A program made the translations under genes and the position numbers. The notes beneath the pieces are model-generated. The model was not told the origin of the DNA and searched no databases. It was given only the letters and a program-made list of their open reading frames with translations. From NCBI GenBank assembly GCA_021234155.1, contig JAJEKV010000038.1:10006092-10070091 (forward strand): a stretch of DNA of 64,000 nt, in the 5' to 3' direction. Positions 10,611 to 23,056 of this stretch are shown piece by piece; positions within the stretch are counted from its first letter, which is position 1, and every line of letters begins with the position of its first letter. Source of the stretch: Isoetes taiwanensis. Its lineage: Eukaryota; Streptophyta; Lycopodiopsida; Isoetales; Isoetaceae.

Positions 10611-13600
10611 ATATAGCTAACATCAAGAGAGTCATAATTTCACACTAAAAGTTTAACAAGATCCCAAAATAGGCAAGCCAAGCAAGAAAAATGACATCCC
10701 TTATAATTTAAAGAAATTCAGATTGCCTATAAGAGGCACCTACAGAACCTCATCATGTTTTTTTTGTCTAGAATAAATTAGTGCCATCTATTGATGCTGG
10801 TTTGTTATAATGCTTATGAGTGCATCCAACAAATTGGCTTCAACCTGATAGGAAACTTCTATTCAAATAGTTCTCCAACAAACTGGAATCTGATAATAAA
10901 GCTACCACTGAACATAAATATGAAGCACAGGGCCATAAGAGTATGCAATTCTAGATCACAAATACCTATACAACTATCTTGACTTAAGTACTATCAAATG
11001 TGATACGGATGCTTCTGTTCAGCAGGTTCCTATTCCCTTGCTGAGGGTCGGAAAGAATGGCCTATGAAAATGGCGATGCATTTTCTTTTGTGAGCTCAGA
11101 ATCATGTCTCGCTTTGATTCCGGCTGCCAAAGCAGATGATTTTTGAACCGCTGGATTGCCCCTATCGAGCATCATGCAAAAGATCATCCGTGCATCTTTA
11201 ACTTAAAACCCGGTGCTTTTTTGCCCATCGCCCACATGCTTAAAATGCGCCAGAGATTGCATTTAACTAAAGACATAAAAAGTTTGTGCAAAGATATAAA
11301 GGCATATTTCTCCTTCTCCGTTTTATGCATATTCACACGGGGGATGACTCCGGGCAACGAGAGCTGTTGGATAGGCATATTCACCCCTTATTCCTTAATC
11401 TACACCGCATACAAAGTTCCTCGCTTGTGGGGGTATGGATTTTCAGAATTTGTATATCAGATAACAAGAATCGCAAAATACTATAAGATTTTAAGCAATA
11501 TACTATATAGTGTTGATTTTGTACGTGCAAAACATAATTATAAGGGCTCTCGCTGCCCTACGTCACCCCCCATGTGAATATACACCCAAACCAAAGGGGG
11601 TTTAAGGGGGAATTTAACTTTAAGGCGTGTAATGTAATGGTTGTTGTTATAGGTTAAAAAAATTTTTGCCCCTTCGGGGCCAAAAACAAACAACGTTACA
11701 TCACACTTGGATGAGTTGATGTTATGTCGGATGTAAAACATGTAGCAATATGTAGCGGCCGTTCGTGATGTTGAGCCTAGGCCTCGTCCGTTTCATGCCA
11801 TTCGTCTCATTGTAATATCTAGATCTAATATCTACCATTAAAAAAACATGTTAATAACTAGTAATGGTAGTAATAATATGAATTATAACACAAGCTTGTA
11901 ATAGTAGTAAACCATAAAAACTAATATAGTAGATGTTATGATGTTAGATATTGTAGCATTTTATTTTTACATAGAAACTTAAACAATGGCCATAATGTTG
12001 AAGCTTATTGAATGGGCAGTAGATAATGCTAGATATTGAAAGAAAGGCGACATTTTTAATTTTAAAGGGAAATAGTTAAAGGAAAGAATAGGATATTCGA
12101 GACAAAACAGATTAGGTCACGGTTAGGGTTAGGGTTTCTACAATGGATCGATGATGGCAGCTGCTTGCTTGAACACATGGAAATCCGATTGAATAGAAAA
12201 ATGTGAGGGCCGAATCTAACTGTGGTGCTGCGAGATGTTGAAAATAGGTTATCTTACCATGCTACACACTGGTTCCGGTGGGCTTACAGAGGGAAAGCTC
12301 AGCAGATATGGCTATGGCGGCTAGTGGCTCCAGTTTCGGCCTATGGGCGACTGGTTTTCAGAGTTTTTTGTAGCTTGATATGAGCAGTAGCTAGTTAAAC
12401 GATGGAATCGGCAGCAAGCAATCACTTATATGGAGAAATCGGCAACCAGTACATTGTTTACTCGGCTTTTTATGTACAGTTACAGTCGTCCACCCAGTCC
12501 GACCATTTTACAACAGATGTTCAGTACGGCCGCACCCAATACAATACGCCCGATAAAACTTGAAGATGTGGCTATGGCGACCAACCCGTGTCAGGCAGAT
12601 TCTGGCTATAGCAGGCTAGATATTCATGGCTCCAGTTTCGCACTAAGTGGCCATTGCTTTTCAGAGCTAAAGTTGAGGAAGAAAAAAATAGGGAAAAACT
12701 GCAAGATCTGTCTCCATCTCCAATTTTGCATGCTAGGTATTTGGCTGCAGGTTTCGGTACCATTATAACACAACAGCAGATCTGAAATGTTACAAAAAGA
12801 TGAATGAAGAACAAGAACAGAATAAGAACAGAATAGAATAAGATCATGAATTCTGCCATGAAAGATCATGAATTTTTTTATTCGCCATGCTGATGCTATA
12901 TTCCAAATACGATTAAAACAGAATATCTAGCAAACAAAAAACATTGTTAGGAAAGAAAAAAACCAAAATCTTGCATACCAAAACTGTTGAATGACAGAGC
13001 AAGGCGGATGAACAGGACGGATCGATAACACCAGCACAAGAACTTTTCAGAGAAGAGAACTTTCTGGTTCCATGCATATGAATAAGGAGATCAAAATAAC
13101 AACCGTTAGATTGTTGAAGGTAATCCAGATCAATGCTCCAAAAAAGCCGCACTCTAGAAATACTATTTAGTATGGCCCAATGAATACAACACTAAAATCA
13201 TAGGAAAACCATGCCAAAAAGCGTATAAAATCACAAAAAAAAACCCTGTTATAATGCTAGATATTCTAGTCTATCATTACTAGATCATCCAAATGGAAAG
13301 CAAGAGACGGAGCTTTGCCCACTTCAGAGGCTGCTTGTAGGCTATTTATGTATCATTTTGACAGAAATTATAAGCAAAAGAAGGTGGGTTTCTCCAGAAT
13401 ACCGCATGAAAGTACCTTATCATTTGAAAGTCCGCGAGAAGCATAGAGAGTAAACAATGTGTCTTGGACCGTTCTTTTAGCACCGCTACAACACCGCCGC
13501 AACACCACCGGGCCGCACAACTTATTGATTCATGCTAAAAAGTTATTGCCGATTAACGCCATTATAATCAACCAAAACTATTGCAATCTAATGAAGAACC

Positions 13601-16200
13601 GAATGGTATAACCGTAACACCAACAATCGGCCCTTACAACCGGAGACCCAAAGTGGTGCGTAAGAAAACCTATGAGATTTTTGCAATACCGGGCAAATTT
13701 TTCTCGGGCAAGAAGTTTTCAATGTTCTCGTTTTCAAAAGACACCGGTTACATTTCGCATCAATGAAGGGCTCCAAATGAACTTAGCATCCACCTTGAAA
13801 TAGATTCCAATTTCGCAAACTATTATCCAACCTTTTACCAAGCGGGGCCTCCGAAAGGAGAGAAAAACAAAGAGATGGTTCAAAAAGGCAAAGAAGAATG
13901 CGGATGAGCAAGTGGGAAGGGCGATCCCATTATAACCAGAGTATTCAAGAGGAGGCAAGAAGGACCTATTATCTTCTAAAGCGGACCCGGCATAGCAGAC
14001 CGCAATCTATGAAAATAATATGGGATCATGCCCTTTTGCCCCTAAAACGATGCATGCACGTTTCGGGCTCTAGGATCGCCCCTCGCCACGTAAGAAAAAA
14101 GAAGGGTCGAGCTGCGCCATAGCCACGCCTGCGAAGGAATGGGGCTGGATGACCGAGAGTTTATAGGCAGCAGCCAGTTTTGAGCAATCACCAGCATATA
14201 CTAGGCATATACTGGCATATACCTGAATATGCCCACATACCCACATAAACGAGGGTTTGCCCCCTAGGGGCAACCCAAAAATTGTAATATATTAACTAGC
14301 GGAAAAGGTGTGGTTGGGGCTTAAGGTTAGGGCGGGGATGGAATAGCTTCATTTATCAACACGATTGTACACGAGCCGAAAGTTGCTTGGCACCTAGAAG
14401 TAGTGTGGGGGCATGATAGGGAGAGAATGTGGATTTCAATGCTCCGTGATAGGCCCCTGCGATAGCATTTGGAAGGTGTCGTGAATTTGGATGCTACGTG
14501 ATAGGGCTTTATAGTGGCATTATTGATCGATGCTACTGACGGCTTTCACGTTTGACGAGGTACACTATTGTCCCCTTTCTTTTTTTTTGATGGCAAGAAT
14601 ATGTATTAATATATGAATCTTACATTGGGTATCCCTAAAATGAGATCTTGAAAGGAAGAATTACGACAAAGTGGGGATTACCATAGGACTAGTCGCCCCT
14701 CGACGAGGCTTAGATTCTATATGGAGTTATTGGCAATTTTAAGCAAAGAAGAGCCGAGGAGAGTACCCCCCGAGAATGGAGATCCCGCCAAGTGCGCTTT
14801 CGCTACTTAAAAGTTTTGTTCGATGGAAATCTGGCGTCATGTCTCGAGATAAGGACAGAAAAACATATTTGTCCACCAAGAACATGTCGCATGGTTTTCG
14901 ATCTCCAAATAGCAAAGGCACATGACATCCATGCAGTTGTAAAAGGGATTATTACAACCAACCAAAAAATAAAAGGAAGCTAAACTAATTTTAGTATCCC
15001 AAACCATTCAAAGGACACCCCAAAAATCTTTTGGGGACCTTAATGTTAAGATGTCCTTTTACTTTGATCCCCATCAATCGTTTTTTCTTTTCATTTTATA
15101 ATCTGTTATATTTAGTCACCCCGAAGGCAATGCATTTGTCTTGCCCACAAACACAAACACCGACTACCAAGACTACCAACCATCGTGACTCCATGTCCTT
15201 TTGGAATGATTTTATTAACTAATCACTTTAACATGGGATGTTCAATAGATCTAACATGCAGGCATTGAATGTGATTTCAATAGTTTATTGTTCTCACAGA
15301 TAGATGAAGAACATAACACAGGGTTAACTAGGAGTGCAAGTTTTTGGTTACAATAATTTACAGAAATTGCTACACATATACCTATACCTTTACAGCTATT
15401 TTTCCCCATCACCTCAATAAGAGGCAAATTTTGTAACGATGGTGTAGCCCTACCATTACCTTGGTTAGATACTTCCAAGGTTTGATCATTCTCGCTTCTC
15501 AGAAAACCGAGCCCCTATTACTATGATGGAGTGACTGAGCTTGCTCTACAAATGAAAAAAATGATCTAACAAAGCTAGCACCTTTAGACAGATTAGGCAT
15601 GCTTGGTGCAAGAGATTCTCGTAGCCCAAAATGCCTAAAACGAGAATATGAACGTTGTACATGTTATCAGGAATAGACTCCAAAATGTACTAAGGCTAAG
15701 CTCACTCGACTCTACTTCTACATTTTGTGTACTACACCCATAACCATTAAGCCAAACATCATGAACTCTTTGCAGCTCTCCATTCGGCAAGCCGCCAATA
15801 TTGCCGTTGAAATATCAATGACCGCCAGAACCTTTTGAAAAGCATGTAGATAAACAAGTCAATCAGACCCAAGTAATAGAAAAGTTTAAGATGAGAGTAA
15901 GCGGACTTACAAATCCCCACCACTTTTTGTAAAGGCCCGGCTACCATTGTAAACTTGCATTTGGAAGATAGGAACAACTGCACATAAGGAAGCTCATCAA
16001 CAATTGCCCAACCCCTCCATTCTTTGGACTCTTTTTAGAGTCGCCGATAGGTCGCCCGTTGAATCTAAAGGCACAAGTCTATCCCGGCAACATTCACTCT
16101 TTAACAAATGATCCCGTCTGGTAGCCTATAGGTATGTTACTAGCTATCAATCCCCGCTATGTTTTGAACCAAGGGTGTCGGGCTTGTCGAACGGCCAATA
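10611..16200. other. Long intergenic region with minor diverged repeats
   Basis: No gene that I can support. A diverged direct repeat of about 65-70 bp is visible (12302-12363 against about 12594-12666, sharing GGCTCCAGTTTCG and TTTTCAGAG). Near 14183-14245 there is a run of GGCATATACTGG-like units. A stretch at about 15960-16080 reads open on the minus strand (DELPYVQLFLSSKCKF) without a recognised match. Confidence 0.35.
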
Positions 16201-16504
16201 TTGATGTCAAACTAGCCGTAGCTAGAAGTAATAATTAACACAACAAACAATCAAATGACTAAGACTGCTCTCCCAAGTGTGCTTTTTATATCCTCCCATG
16301 TTAAACACAATATATGACTTCAAAGATTGCAAAACAATAAGAACCAAGCAGAGCTTTTCAATATGGTGCAACATGATAATGGAGTTAAGGTGAGCAAAAA
16401 AGGGTTGAGAAGCTAAACCCCGCACTAACGGGAGATGTAATAGTGATCGATATCTATTTTTCTTGCATATAAACTTGAATGAAGAGACAATTAAAATGGA
16501 CAAG

Positions 16505-17059
16505 AAAGCACCAACCGCATGTCCACGTTTCCATCCAAGGTCAGAGCTCCAAACGCAATGCCTTGCACTCCCATTTTACCAACCATCTTCACATCTTCCA
16601 ATATTACCTACATGAGCTTTTGCCATTTAGCCTATTCAAATGCCACTTATTCAAAGCACAAAGCTAACACCCACATCAATTTCTCAAGTAATGTAGCGTA
16701 AATCTCCACCTCTAGGCCCGATCAAAACGCGGATTGAATTGGACGCATCCTTTACAGCTTTGATCATCAGAAATCACATCCTAAATGCAAAGAAAAGGCA
16801 CACTCGAGAAAACATGGAGGGTTATGTCAGACACAGCCATAGCTAGGGGTTAGTCCGCCTTCCGAAAGTCCAGAGCATAGTTCGCCGGGCCAGTCTCCGC
16901 ATACACAAAAGGGAGATAGATGAGGAGAAAATTATAGAAAATTTGTAAAATATGGAAGGTTGAAGGTTACCTTTCTCAGCCTTGAAGAGCAGAGTATAAT
17001 GAATCCACACAAGCCTCAAACACGAACTCGGACTCCGCATGATCCGGTTGGGGCTTCAT
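16505..17059 (-). pseudogene. cutC: CutC-like copper homeostasis gene, 5' half only
   Basis: Four minus-strand exon pieces line up with the CutC family (a TIM-barrel protein linked to copper homeostasis). The start ATG at 17057-17059 gives MKPQPDHAESEF and then FEACVDSLYSAL, with a GTAACC donor after 16971. A second piece (about 16836-16893) reads ELCSGLSEGGLTPSYG, diagnostic of CutC. A third (about 16688-16780, after a TTTAG acceptor) reads SIRVLIGPRGGDLRY, the family's I-R-PRGGDF-Y signature with R replaced by G. A fourth (about 16510-16600) reads GVQGIAFGALTLDGNVD. One extra base in CTTCAAGGCTGAG shifts exon one. The start of exon two is eroded. I could not find the C-terminal half (the FHRAFD and GGGI segments) downstream. 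It is therefore a truncated gene, or one with errors and a distant 3' part. Confidence 0.75.
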
Positions 17060-17221
17060 TAGAGGAAAACATCGCCATAGTCCAATGTTTGGTAAATGGA
17101 AGTTTCAGAGGAGGATCGAGCAGCTACAATAAATAGAAGAAAGTCGAAAGCAAAGCGTATGCAGGAGGGAATCGGGATGGTCGGGGAAGACGAGAAGTGA
17201 TTTTCAATGACTTTCTAATTT

Positions 17222-17345
17222 TCATGGCCGTCCGATGCTAAATTAACAAATCTAATGGTTGAGATGAAAAAACAACCGACGTGGCGGGACACGCGGGCAT
17301 AGCTAAGAACGCAGAAAGTGGGGGGTTAGGCAACCCCGCTAAAGA
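17222..17345 (+). repeat. ~125-bp dispersed repeat ending GGGTTAGGCAACCCCGCTAAA
   Basis: This stretch (CATGGCCGTCCGATGC, TCTAATGGTTGAGAT, GACGTGGC, GGCATAGCTA, GGGTTAGGCAACCC) matches 28266-28400 in inverted orientation with scattered differences. It sits just upstream of the cutC start and just outside the Harbinger-like element. It may be the end of a MITE family or one of a pair of distant inverted repeats. Confidence 0.65.
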
Positions 17346-17356
17346 TGATGTTCTAA

Positions 17357-17765
17357 GGGTACCTTTCAGACCGTTAAGTTAGGAATAAGTTAACTTTTTT
17401 TTTAACTGCCCGCTTAAACTTATAAGAGACTCTTATGTTCGCACCAAGACTAAGTTAACTTTCCGTTAAGACTTTAAACCTAACGGAAACTAGTTAAATC
17501 CTTTCGAGACTAGAACAAGTTAGGTTATTTTTTTTTTTAACTTAACGATAAAAAAAAAATGTGTTCGTGACTTGCCTTAGTTAAGTTAGCTTAACTTAAT
17601 GCTAACTATAATTTCTACGCATATGTGCCTATTAAGTAGTCTAACTTAATGCTAAACCACAATGGCTTCGCACATTCCTCTATTACGTTATTTTTTTTTT
17701 AACTTAATGCTAATGGCAATACCTTCGCACATACCTCCATTAAGTTTTATTTTTATTTTCTATAG
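17357..17765. repeat. Left subterminal repeat block
   Basis: Degenerate units of roughly 60-75 bp combine CTTCGCACATACCTCCATTAAGTT-like words (shown in variants) with T-runs followed by AACTTAATGCTAA. At least six units are recognisable. The right end (about 20640-20850) carries related TTAACTTAACG words in the opposite sense. Such blocks commonly hold transposase binding sites. Confidence 0.6.
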
Positions 17766-18229
17766 CGCTTCAAACAATTGTCCTCTTCTTGTGCCAACCC
17801 ACCCTTAAGCAACTATTAAGGGACTAAAAGTGTAGTGTTACAACGATTTGAGATAGTTGATTAGTGGTTGCTTACTAGGATATTTGTTAAACAAGGCTAG
17901 TCTAGCAACCAAATAGTCTCCCAGAAATTGGGCTTAGGGACCTCATCAAGCACACATTACTAAAAAATAAAGGTGGACATTATTTGAATCTACCATTTGC
18001 AAACCTGCTTCTCTCAATGGGGGGCAGAAAAATGGATCACCGAAAATAATAGATGACAAACTTTAAGCTTGAGTCTCAGCATCCTATAAAGATATTTCCA
18101 TTGTGCAATATAAGCTGGAGAAAAACTCCCTCACGGATATTCTTTTGTTGGTAAATCCATATTTACAAAAATGATCTACATGAAGTGATGAATAGTACTT
18201 CCGATGGTGATATGCAAATAACTAATTGA

Positions 18230-18590
18230 TTATCTAGTTGCTGCAACTTCTGTTTTCTCAGTTGCTGAAGCAGCTCTTGAAACTGTTGGGCTATCTACTG
18301 CCAGACCCATTGTGTGCAACCCATTGTCCACATAGAAAATAGTTCCTGTGATTGCCGATGCCAATGAGGATGGTAGAAAAGCTGCTGCATTCCCTACGTC
18401 CCTCTGAACATTAAACATAATAAATTTCAACTTGCTTAATAAGTATGTTTGTTTCTTGTTTGTAATTCACAGACATGATGAGAAGTTAAACCTGCTTGAA
18501 GCTCCTTTTGCAAAGGAGCATTGGCAGTTGAATAGTTTATCATGTCATCAATAAACCCTATAGCTTTAGCCGCTCACGCTCCTCAAGGGT
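18230..18590 (-). pseudogene. Enoyl-[acyl-carrier-protein] reductase (plastid type), C-terminal fragment
   Basis: Two adjacent exons of the fatty-acid synthase enoyl reductase (FabI/MOD1 family) are readable on the minus strand. The upstream exon (about 18490-18585) gives GPLRS, then AAKAIGFIDDMINYSTANAP and LQKEL. The last exon (about 18230-18410) gives [18 protein letters not shown] and [17 protein letters not shown], then a stop at 18230-18232. The intron has a GTTTAAC donor and a TTCAG acceptor. The joining phase does not fit cleanly. The stretch before AAKAI holds an indel (AGCGTGAGCGG for an expected R-S-R-A reading). No NADH-binding N-terminal part is present. It is a fragment carried within the TAA-flanked element, not a working gene. 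The intact parent should sit elsewhere in this genome. Confidence 0.8.
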
Positions 18591-18833
18591 CCCGGGCAAA
18601 TGCAAGTAAGCACATTTCGGTTGTGCAATTTCTCCACCAAGGAAAATCACATGAAAACAATACGTGACATAATGTTAGGGCCCTCGGCTTCAAGCAAAGA
18701 ACAAAGGACCAAGAACAATTTATCGACTCAAGAAGAAATACAGAAGCCACCGATGCGGCCGATGATGACAATACATGCTTCTTTATGAGCATTGCAATTT
18801 TTTTCTGTTTTGTCCAGGCCCATAAAACAAGCT

Positions 18834-19250
18834 TCAGAGGCATAAGGTGTTCTTCTCCATATACAATTGCTCAATCACGTGCTTGGCAATAGTCAAAAAA
18901 CAAGTTGGCGAAGTGCAAAGCAGTGAATGCCCCTCCATATGAGGAACTGGGGCGCAGCTCCTCATATTATCTTTGGAGGAGCCATGGTGAGAGTTTAAAA
19001 GTAGTGTATGTGCAGGGACCATCACCAAGCCCTCAGATAAAGCAAGAATAGCCGCCAAGTTCAAAGCACCACTAATAGAAGGTTGTTTAATCGCTTGAGT
19101 CACCGCCGTTAAAGTCCGACCCTCCGCTCAAAGAAGAGCATTTTCTAGAAAGTTAGTTGTGTCCATTGTAAGAATATTCTTGCCACTGGCACCATCGAGA
19201 TAAGTTTTTCACCTTCCTCTAAGCATAGAAGGACTTCCTCCACCTTCCTT
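18834..19250 (-). other. Exon-like coding remnant, unrecognised
   Basis: The minus strand reads ILTMDTTNFLENALL, RTLTAVTQAIKQPSISGALN, LAAILALSEGLVMVPAHTLL and on to TIAKHVIEQLY with few stops. It is leucine- and alanine-rich and looks coding. I cannot name the family. It lies inside the Harbinger-like element, so it may be a second captured host fragment. Confidence 0.35.
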
Positions 19251-20239
19251 TACGCTAAATAAACATATATTATGTCGGGAAGCCTTGTGCACGTTTATCT
19301 ACCTCTTCTAATTCTCAACATCGTTTCCAACAAATCCATTCTCTTCAAAGCCATTCAAGTCTTCACCGACTCATAGAGAAGGGAACTGCACCTCCGCTAG
19401 TGTGTGTATAAGTGTAGCCTGTAGAGAGCAAGTTACGATGGATAGCGATTCACTCTCTAATCGATATTTCGCGGAAGTGTCCGTAAGTAAGAAAAAGCAC
19501 AATAATTAGAATGGAGAATACGCTTAAATATATACTCAAGGTATACCATTACCCCAACACAACAGGTTGCATACAAATGAGAACCCTATTTTCTTGGCAG
19601 ATGTTCCTAGAGTATGTACCACTTAGCCAAGGCAAAGAAAGAGGCAAGTATTCAGGACGTAATAGCCTAACCTATAGTCCTCGGCCGAGGCTTGCAGTAC
19701 GTAAAGAAAGCAAGCAAATGAAAGAACTAAAAGAAAACCACTCCTCTCTCGCTCACGTGTGGCCCTTAGGTTAACGAACAATTTACTTAAGAATAAGCCG
19801 CAGTACGTAAGAAAAGGTCTAAAAGTAAAGCGGGCCGCTTAAATTTCTCGCAAACGCCCCGGGTTGCTCGTGTGGGGCCTTAAAAAACCTGATAGAGAAG
19901 AAAGTTCCATGCAGAAATTGACAAGAAAATGTGAGAAGTCAAAGCCTATGGTGGCCAAAGATTTAGAGGAAACAGGACCAAAAATGAACAAGGGACCAAA
20001 ATTTGGAAGCAACATAGTATGTCCTTTTATCGAACGGAAGAGGAATGTTAAGCCCTGCCCAAGATTGCTCTGAAAGATACAATTAGTAAAGAATCTTAGG
20101 TCGAGCACTTCTCTATCTGCAAAGACAACATCTAGTAAAGTTTTACGCCCCTAAGGGAAGACACATATAATGGTAGCACAGAATTGACAGACTAGGATAA
20201 AATAGACTATTACAGTGCAAGTGAAAAACAAACAGACCA

Positions 20240-20570
20240 ACAAAAAACCACACAAGGGATTAGAAGCAGGTACAGTCAAGATATGCACCGATTTTCGAGA
20301 ATGTGAGACCTACAGAAATTTGAAATGGACAAAACGTGGCATCTCTTTCAAACCCGCGTTTTCAATAGCCGGACGATCCAGGCGGCTCCAACCCCAAAGT
20401 CGCATTGTCAAGTTGAGGTCGAATTTATGGTTGGTGTCTAGATAATTAAGAAGAAAGCAAAAGAAGGAAAAATAAGAATCACCTGATGAGAGAATGAATA
20501 GGAAAGGCAAGAGAATGAATCCGTAGCTGTATTTCATAGCCGCTTCTTGCTTCCTCTAAAGCCGCCGCCG
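20240..20570 (-). other. First-exon-like segment with signal-peptide-like start
   Basis: On the minus strand a purine-rich leader with GGCGGCGGCGGC precedes ATG (about 20535-20537). A hydrophobic start, MKYSYGFILLPFLFILSSG, follows, then GTGATTCT as a possible splice donor. It looks like the start of a secreted-protein gene, but nothing recognisable follows. It may be another captured piece. Confidence 0.3.
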
Positions 20571-20608
20571 CCACCGAAGCTCCAGCTCAGGGAATAAATA
20601 ATCAGTGG

Positions 20609-20636
20609 TTAAAGTGACCTCGGAAGGTCACTTTAA
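20609..20636. repeat. Perfect hairpin with 12-bp arms
   Basis: TTAAAGTGACCT, a CGGA loop, then AGGTCACTTTAA. It lies about 215 bp inside the right end of the Harbinger-like element. Confidence 0.85.
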
Positions 20637-21654
20637 TTTTTAGTTCATTTTTATTTTTGCGTTAATTTTCTGTTAAATTCGTTAACCTAAACCAAACTGG
20701 TCTCGTTTGGGTTAGAGATTTTAGGTTAAAAAAATTAATGGAATACTAATTATTTAACTTAACGAAACACTAACCTAACCTGTGGTGTGAATCTAAAAAC
20801 TGTTAAAAGCTTAACGGAATCCTAACTTAACGGCGAGTGCGAAGGTACCCTAAGCAATATAAAAAAAACTACATAAGTACAACACTTTGGCTATTTGAAA
20901 TTGCCATGTTAGTTTTTTCTTCTTTCTTCTTAGATGCTCACTTCAATTAAAACCATAGTGTCTTTTTAACAAAGTCCTATGTTTGATGATTAAAAGAAAG
21001 ATGATGTTTTATAGTTGATTTTGTTGTATTAAAGCTTGACACAACTACCAAAGACGTCCTAGCTTGACCAAGGTCTTAAAAATGTTTAACCATAAGCAGT
21101 AGTATATGCTACCATCTATGGTGGAGTGCCAACAACTTTCTTTTATTTTATAACATAAAAGAATTGTATGGCCAAATACACAACAACCCAAAGTAGAGGC
21201 ACATAAATAACATCGATAAATGCTAAGTTTGGTGTCTGCCTGCAATTGCAGCATATTTGAACTTCATAACAAGTCTATATCCTCCCAATCTCATGAGCAA
21301 CCAAGAAGATAACGATGAATTGTTGGTCGTTGTGTATTTTACTGTGAACTATGAACTACTCATGAAGCACAGGTGGCTAGCGTTTCAATCTCATAAGCAA
21401 TCAAGAAGAGAACGATGAATTGTGGTCTTCATGTATTTTACCTTAAACTGCACATGAAGCACAGAGTGGCTATCTAAAGTATAATATAGCTTATCAAGAA
21501 AAGAAGATTGAGAATAATAACTTCTAAGAAAATTGATAATACGAAAATTTTCTAAGAAAATATACCTCATATTTCATATACCCCTACCATATTTCTCTTA
21601 TATATATATATACAAGTGATTGTACTATGAGGGAGTGTACAAATTTTGAGCCAT

Positions 21655-22480
21655 CCAGTGAAGATTCTATAAAGATTCTCTTAGATTCTTCAAGGCTTAG
21701 AAAAAATTTTCTTAGATTCTCAAAAACTTCACGAAGATTCCCTTAGATTCCTCTACATTCTCTTGAGATTCTCATAGATTCTTTAAGATTCTCTTGAGTT
21801 TCTCCTAGATTCTCAAAGATTAACCCAAATTTCCTCTAGATTCTCCAAGATTCTATGTAGATTCTCGTAAATTTCCATAGATTCTATGAAGATTCCCCTA
21901 CAAAACACATCCAATGTGAAAGATTCCCCAAGATTCTACAAAGATTCTTCTAGATTCTTAATATTCTACAAAGATTCCTCTAAATTCTCTAAGATTATAT
22001 ATAGATTTTATGTAGATTCCCCTAGATTCCTTTAGATATTATGTATATTCCCCTAGATTCCATTAGATCTAAGTACATTCCCCTAGATTCTCCAAGATTC
22101 CATTAAAGATCACGTAGATTCTCAAAGACTTTACGAAGATGCGCCTAGATTCTGCTAGATTTCCTAAGATTCTCTTAAGATTCCCATAGATTCCCTAATT
22201 CTGTTGAGATTCCTCTAGATTCCCCAAGTTTCTATGTAGATTCTCCCAGATCCCCGTAGATTCTATGAAGATTTTATCAAGATTCCCCTAGATTCTCAAA
22301 GGTTTTATAAAGATTCGCTTAGATTCTTAAAGATTCTCTTGTGATTCCCATAGATTCCTCAAGATTCTATGAGATTCCTTTACATTCTTTAAGATCCTAT
22401 GAAGATTCTCTAGATTCTCTTAAATTCCCATAAATTCCATAAAATTCCAAGATTCCAAGAAGATTCTTAGTATTCGGTCA
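21655..22480. repeat. AGATTCY-rich degenerate array
   Basis: About 0.8 kb is built almost entirely from AGATTCT, AGATTCC, TAGATTC and AAGATTC separated by short A/T or C runs. No fixed period is obvious. It has no coding potential and is too irregular in spacing for a CRISPR-like array. Its right edge enters the 643-bp duplication. Confidence 0.85.
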
Positions 22481-23056
22481 TATTCACTTCAACTACGACG
22501 AAATGATATCAAAGCACTACTCGTTGGAAAGTTCTCGACGAGAGGAATCCAATGGCATAGGCCTCACCTTCATCCGACCCCTTTGCTGCAAGTTACGGAA
22601 CTTTGAAGATAAATACAAAAAAGAAGCTTCCTCGAAATTCCTTCCATAAATGTTGGTGCCACCTTATTACTTTTTTATTAAATGAGGATGCCACCTCAAC
22701 TCCTTTATTAAATAAATTGCAACTTAATAAACAAATTTAATGGCCAGGATTTCTCCTCCCTCTTTTGATCCAAGGGCCGAGATTGGCTACACCAAAAAGC
22801 ACCTTTAGGGACCTTCCTTGCACCTTCCCTAGAAAAATCAAGGGCTATGATTTTGCCTTCCCCCCTTGATCCGACGGTCTAGAGGCATGGTGCATGCCCC
22901 ATGCATGACCCCATGTAGATCCTAAGGCCATAGCTGTGCCACCTCATTGGCCCCCAAATAGACGGCCTAGATTGATTTGAATATGTAAACAATCCATGGG
23001 TACATCGTTTCCCATGGACACATAGAATAATTATATTATATATTATGATTCCCTTG
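22414..23056. repeat. 643-bp tandem duplication, copy 1
   Basis: Begins at TCTCTTAAATTCCCATAAAT and runs to the TAATTATATTATATATTATG stretch. It repeats from 23057 at a 643-bp offset with a few substitutions. No open frame. Confidence 0.85.

Larger units (their letters stand above)
17357..20850. mobile_element. PIF/Harbinger-like non-autonomous element with captured gene fragments
   Basis: Both ends read GGGTACCTT inward and are flanked by TAA (17354-17356 and 20851-20853), the three-base target duplication typical of PIF/Harbinger. The terminal repeats extend with mismatches: left GGGTACCTTTCAGACCGTTAAGTTAGG, right complement GGGTACCTTCGCACTCGCCGTTAAGTTAGG. Subterminal repeats follow on both sides. 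No transposase is visible. Inside are an enoyl-ACP reductase fragment and other exon-like sequence, so it resembles a Pack-type element. The length is 3,494 bp. Confidence 0.65.

Noticed and set aside
12118-12138. Telomere-like GGTTAGGGTTAGGGTTT
   Set aside because: Only two to three units; too short to be a telomere remnant of note.
21655-22480. CRISPR-like repeat array
   Set aside because: Plant nuclear context, no constant repeat or spacer length, and the repeat word is only 6-7 bp.
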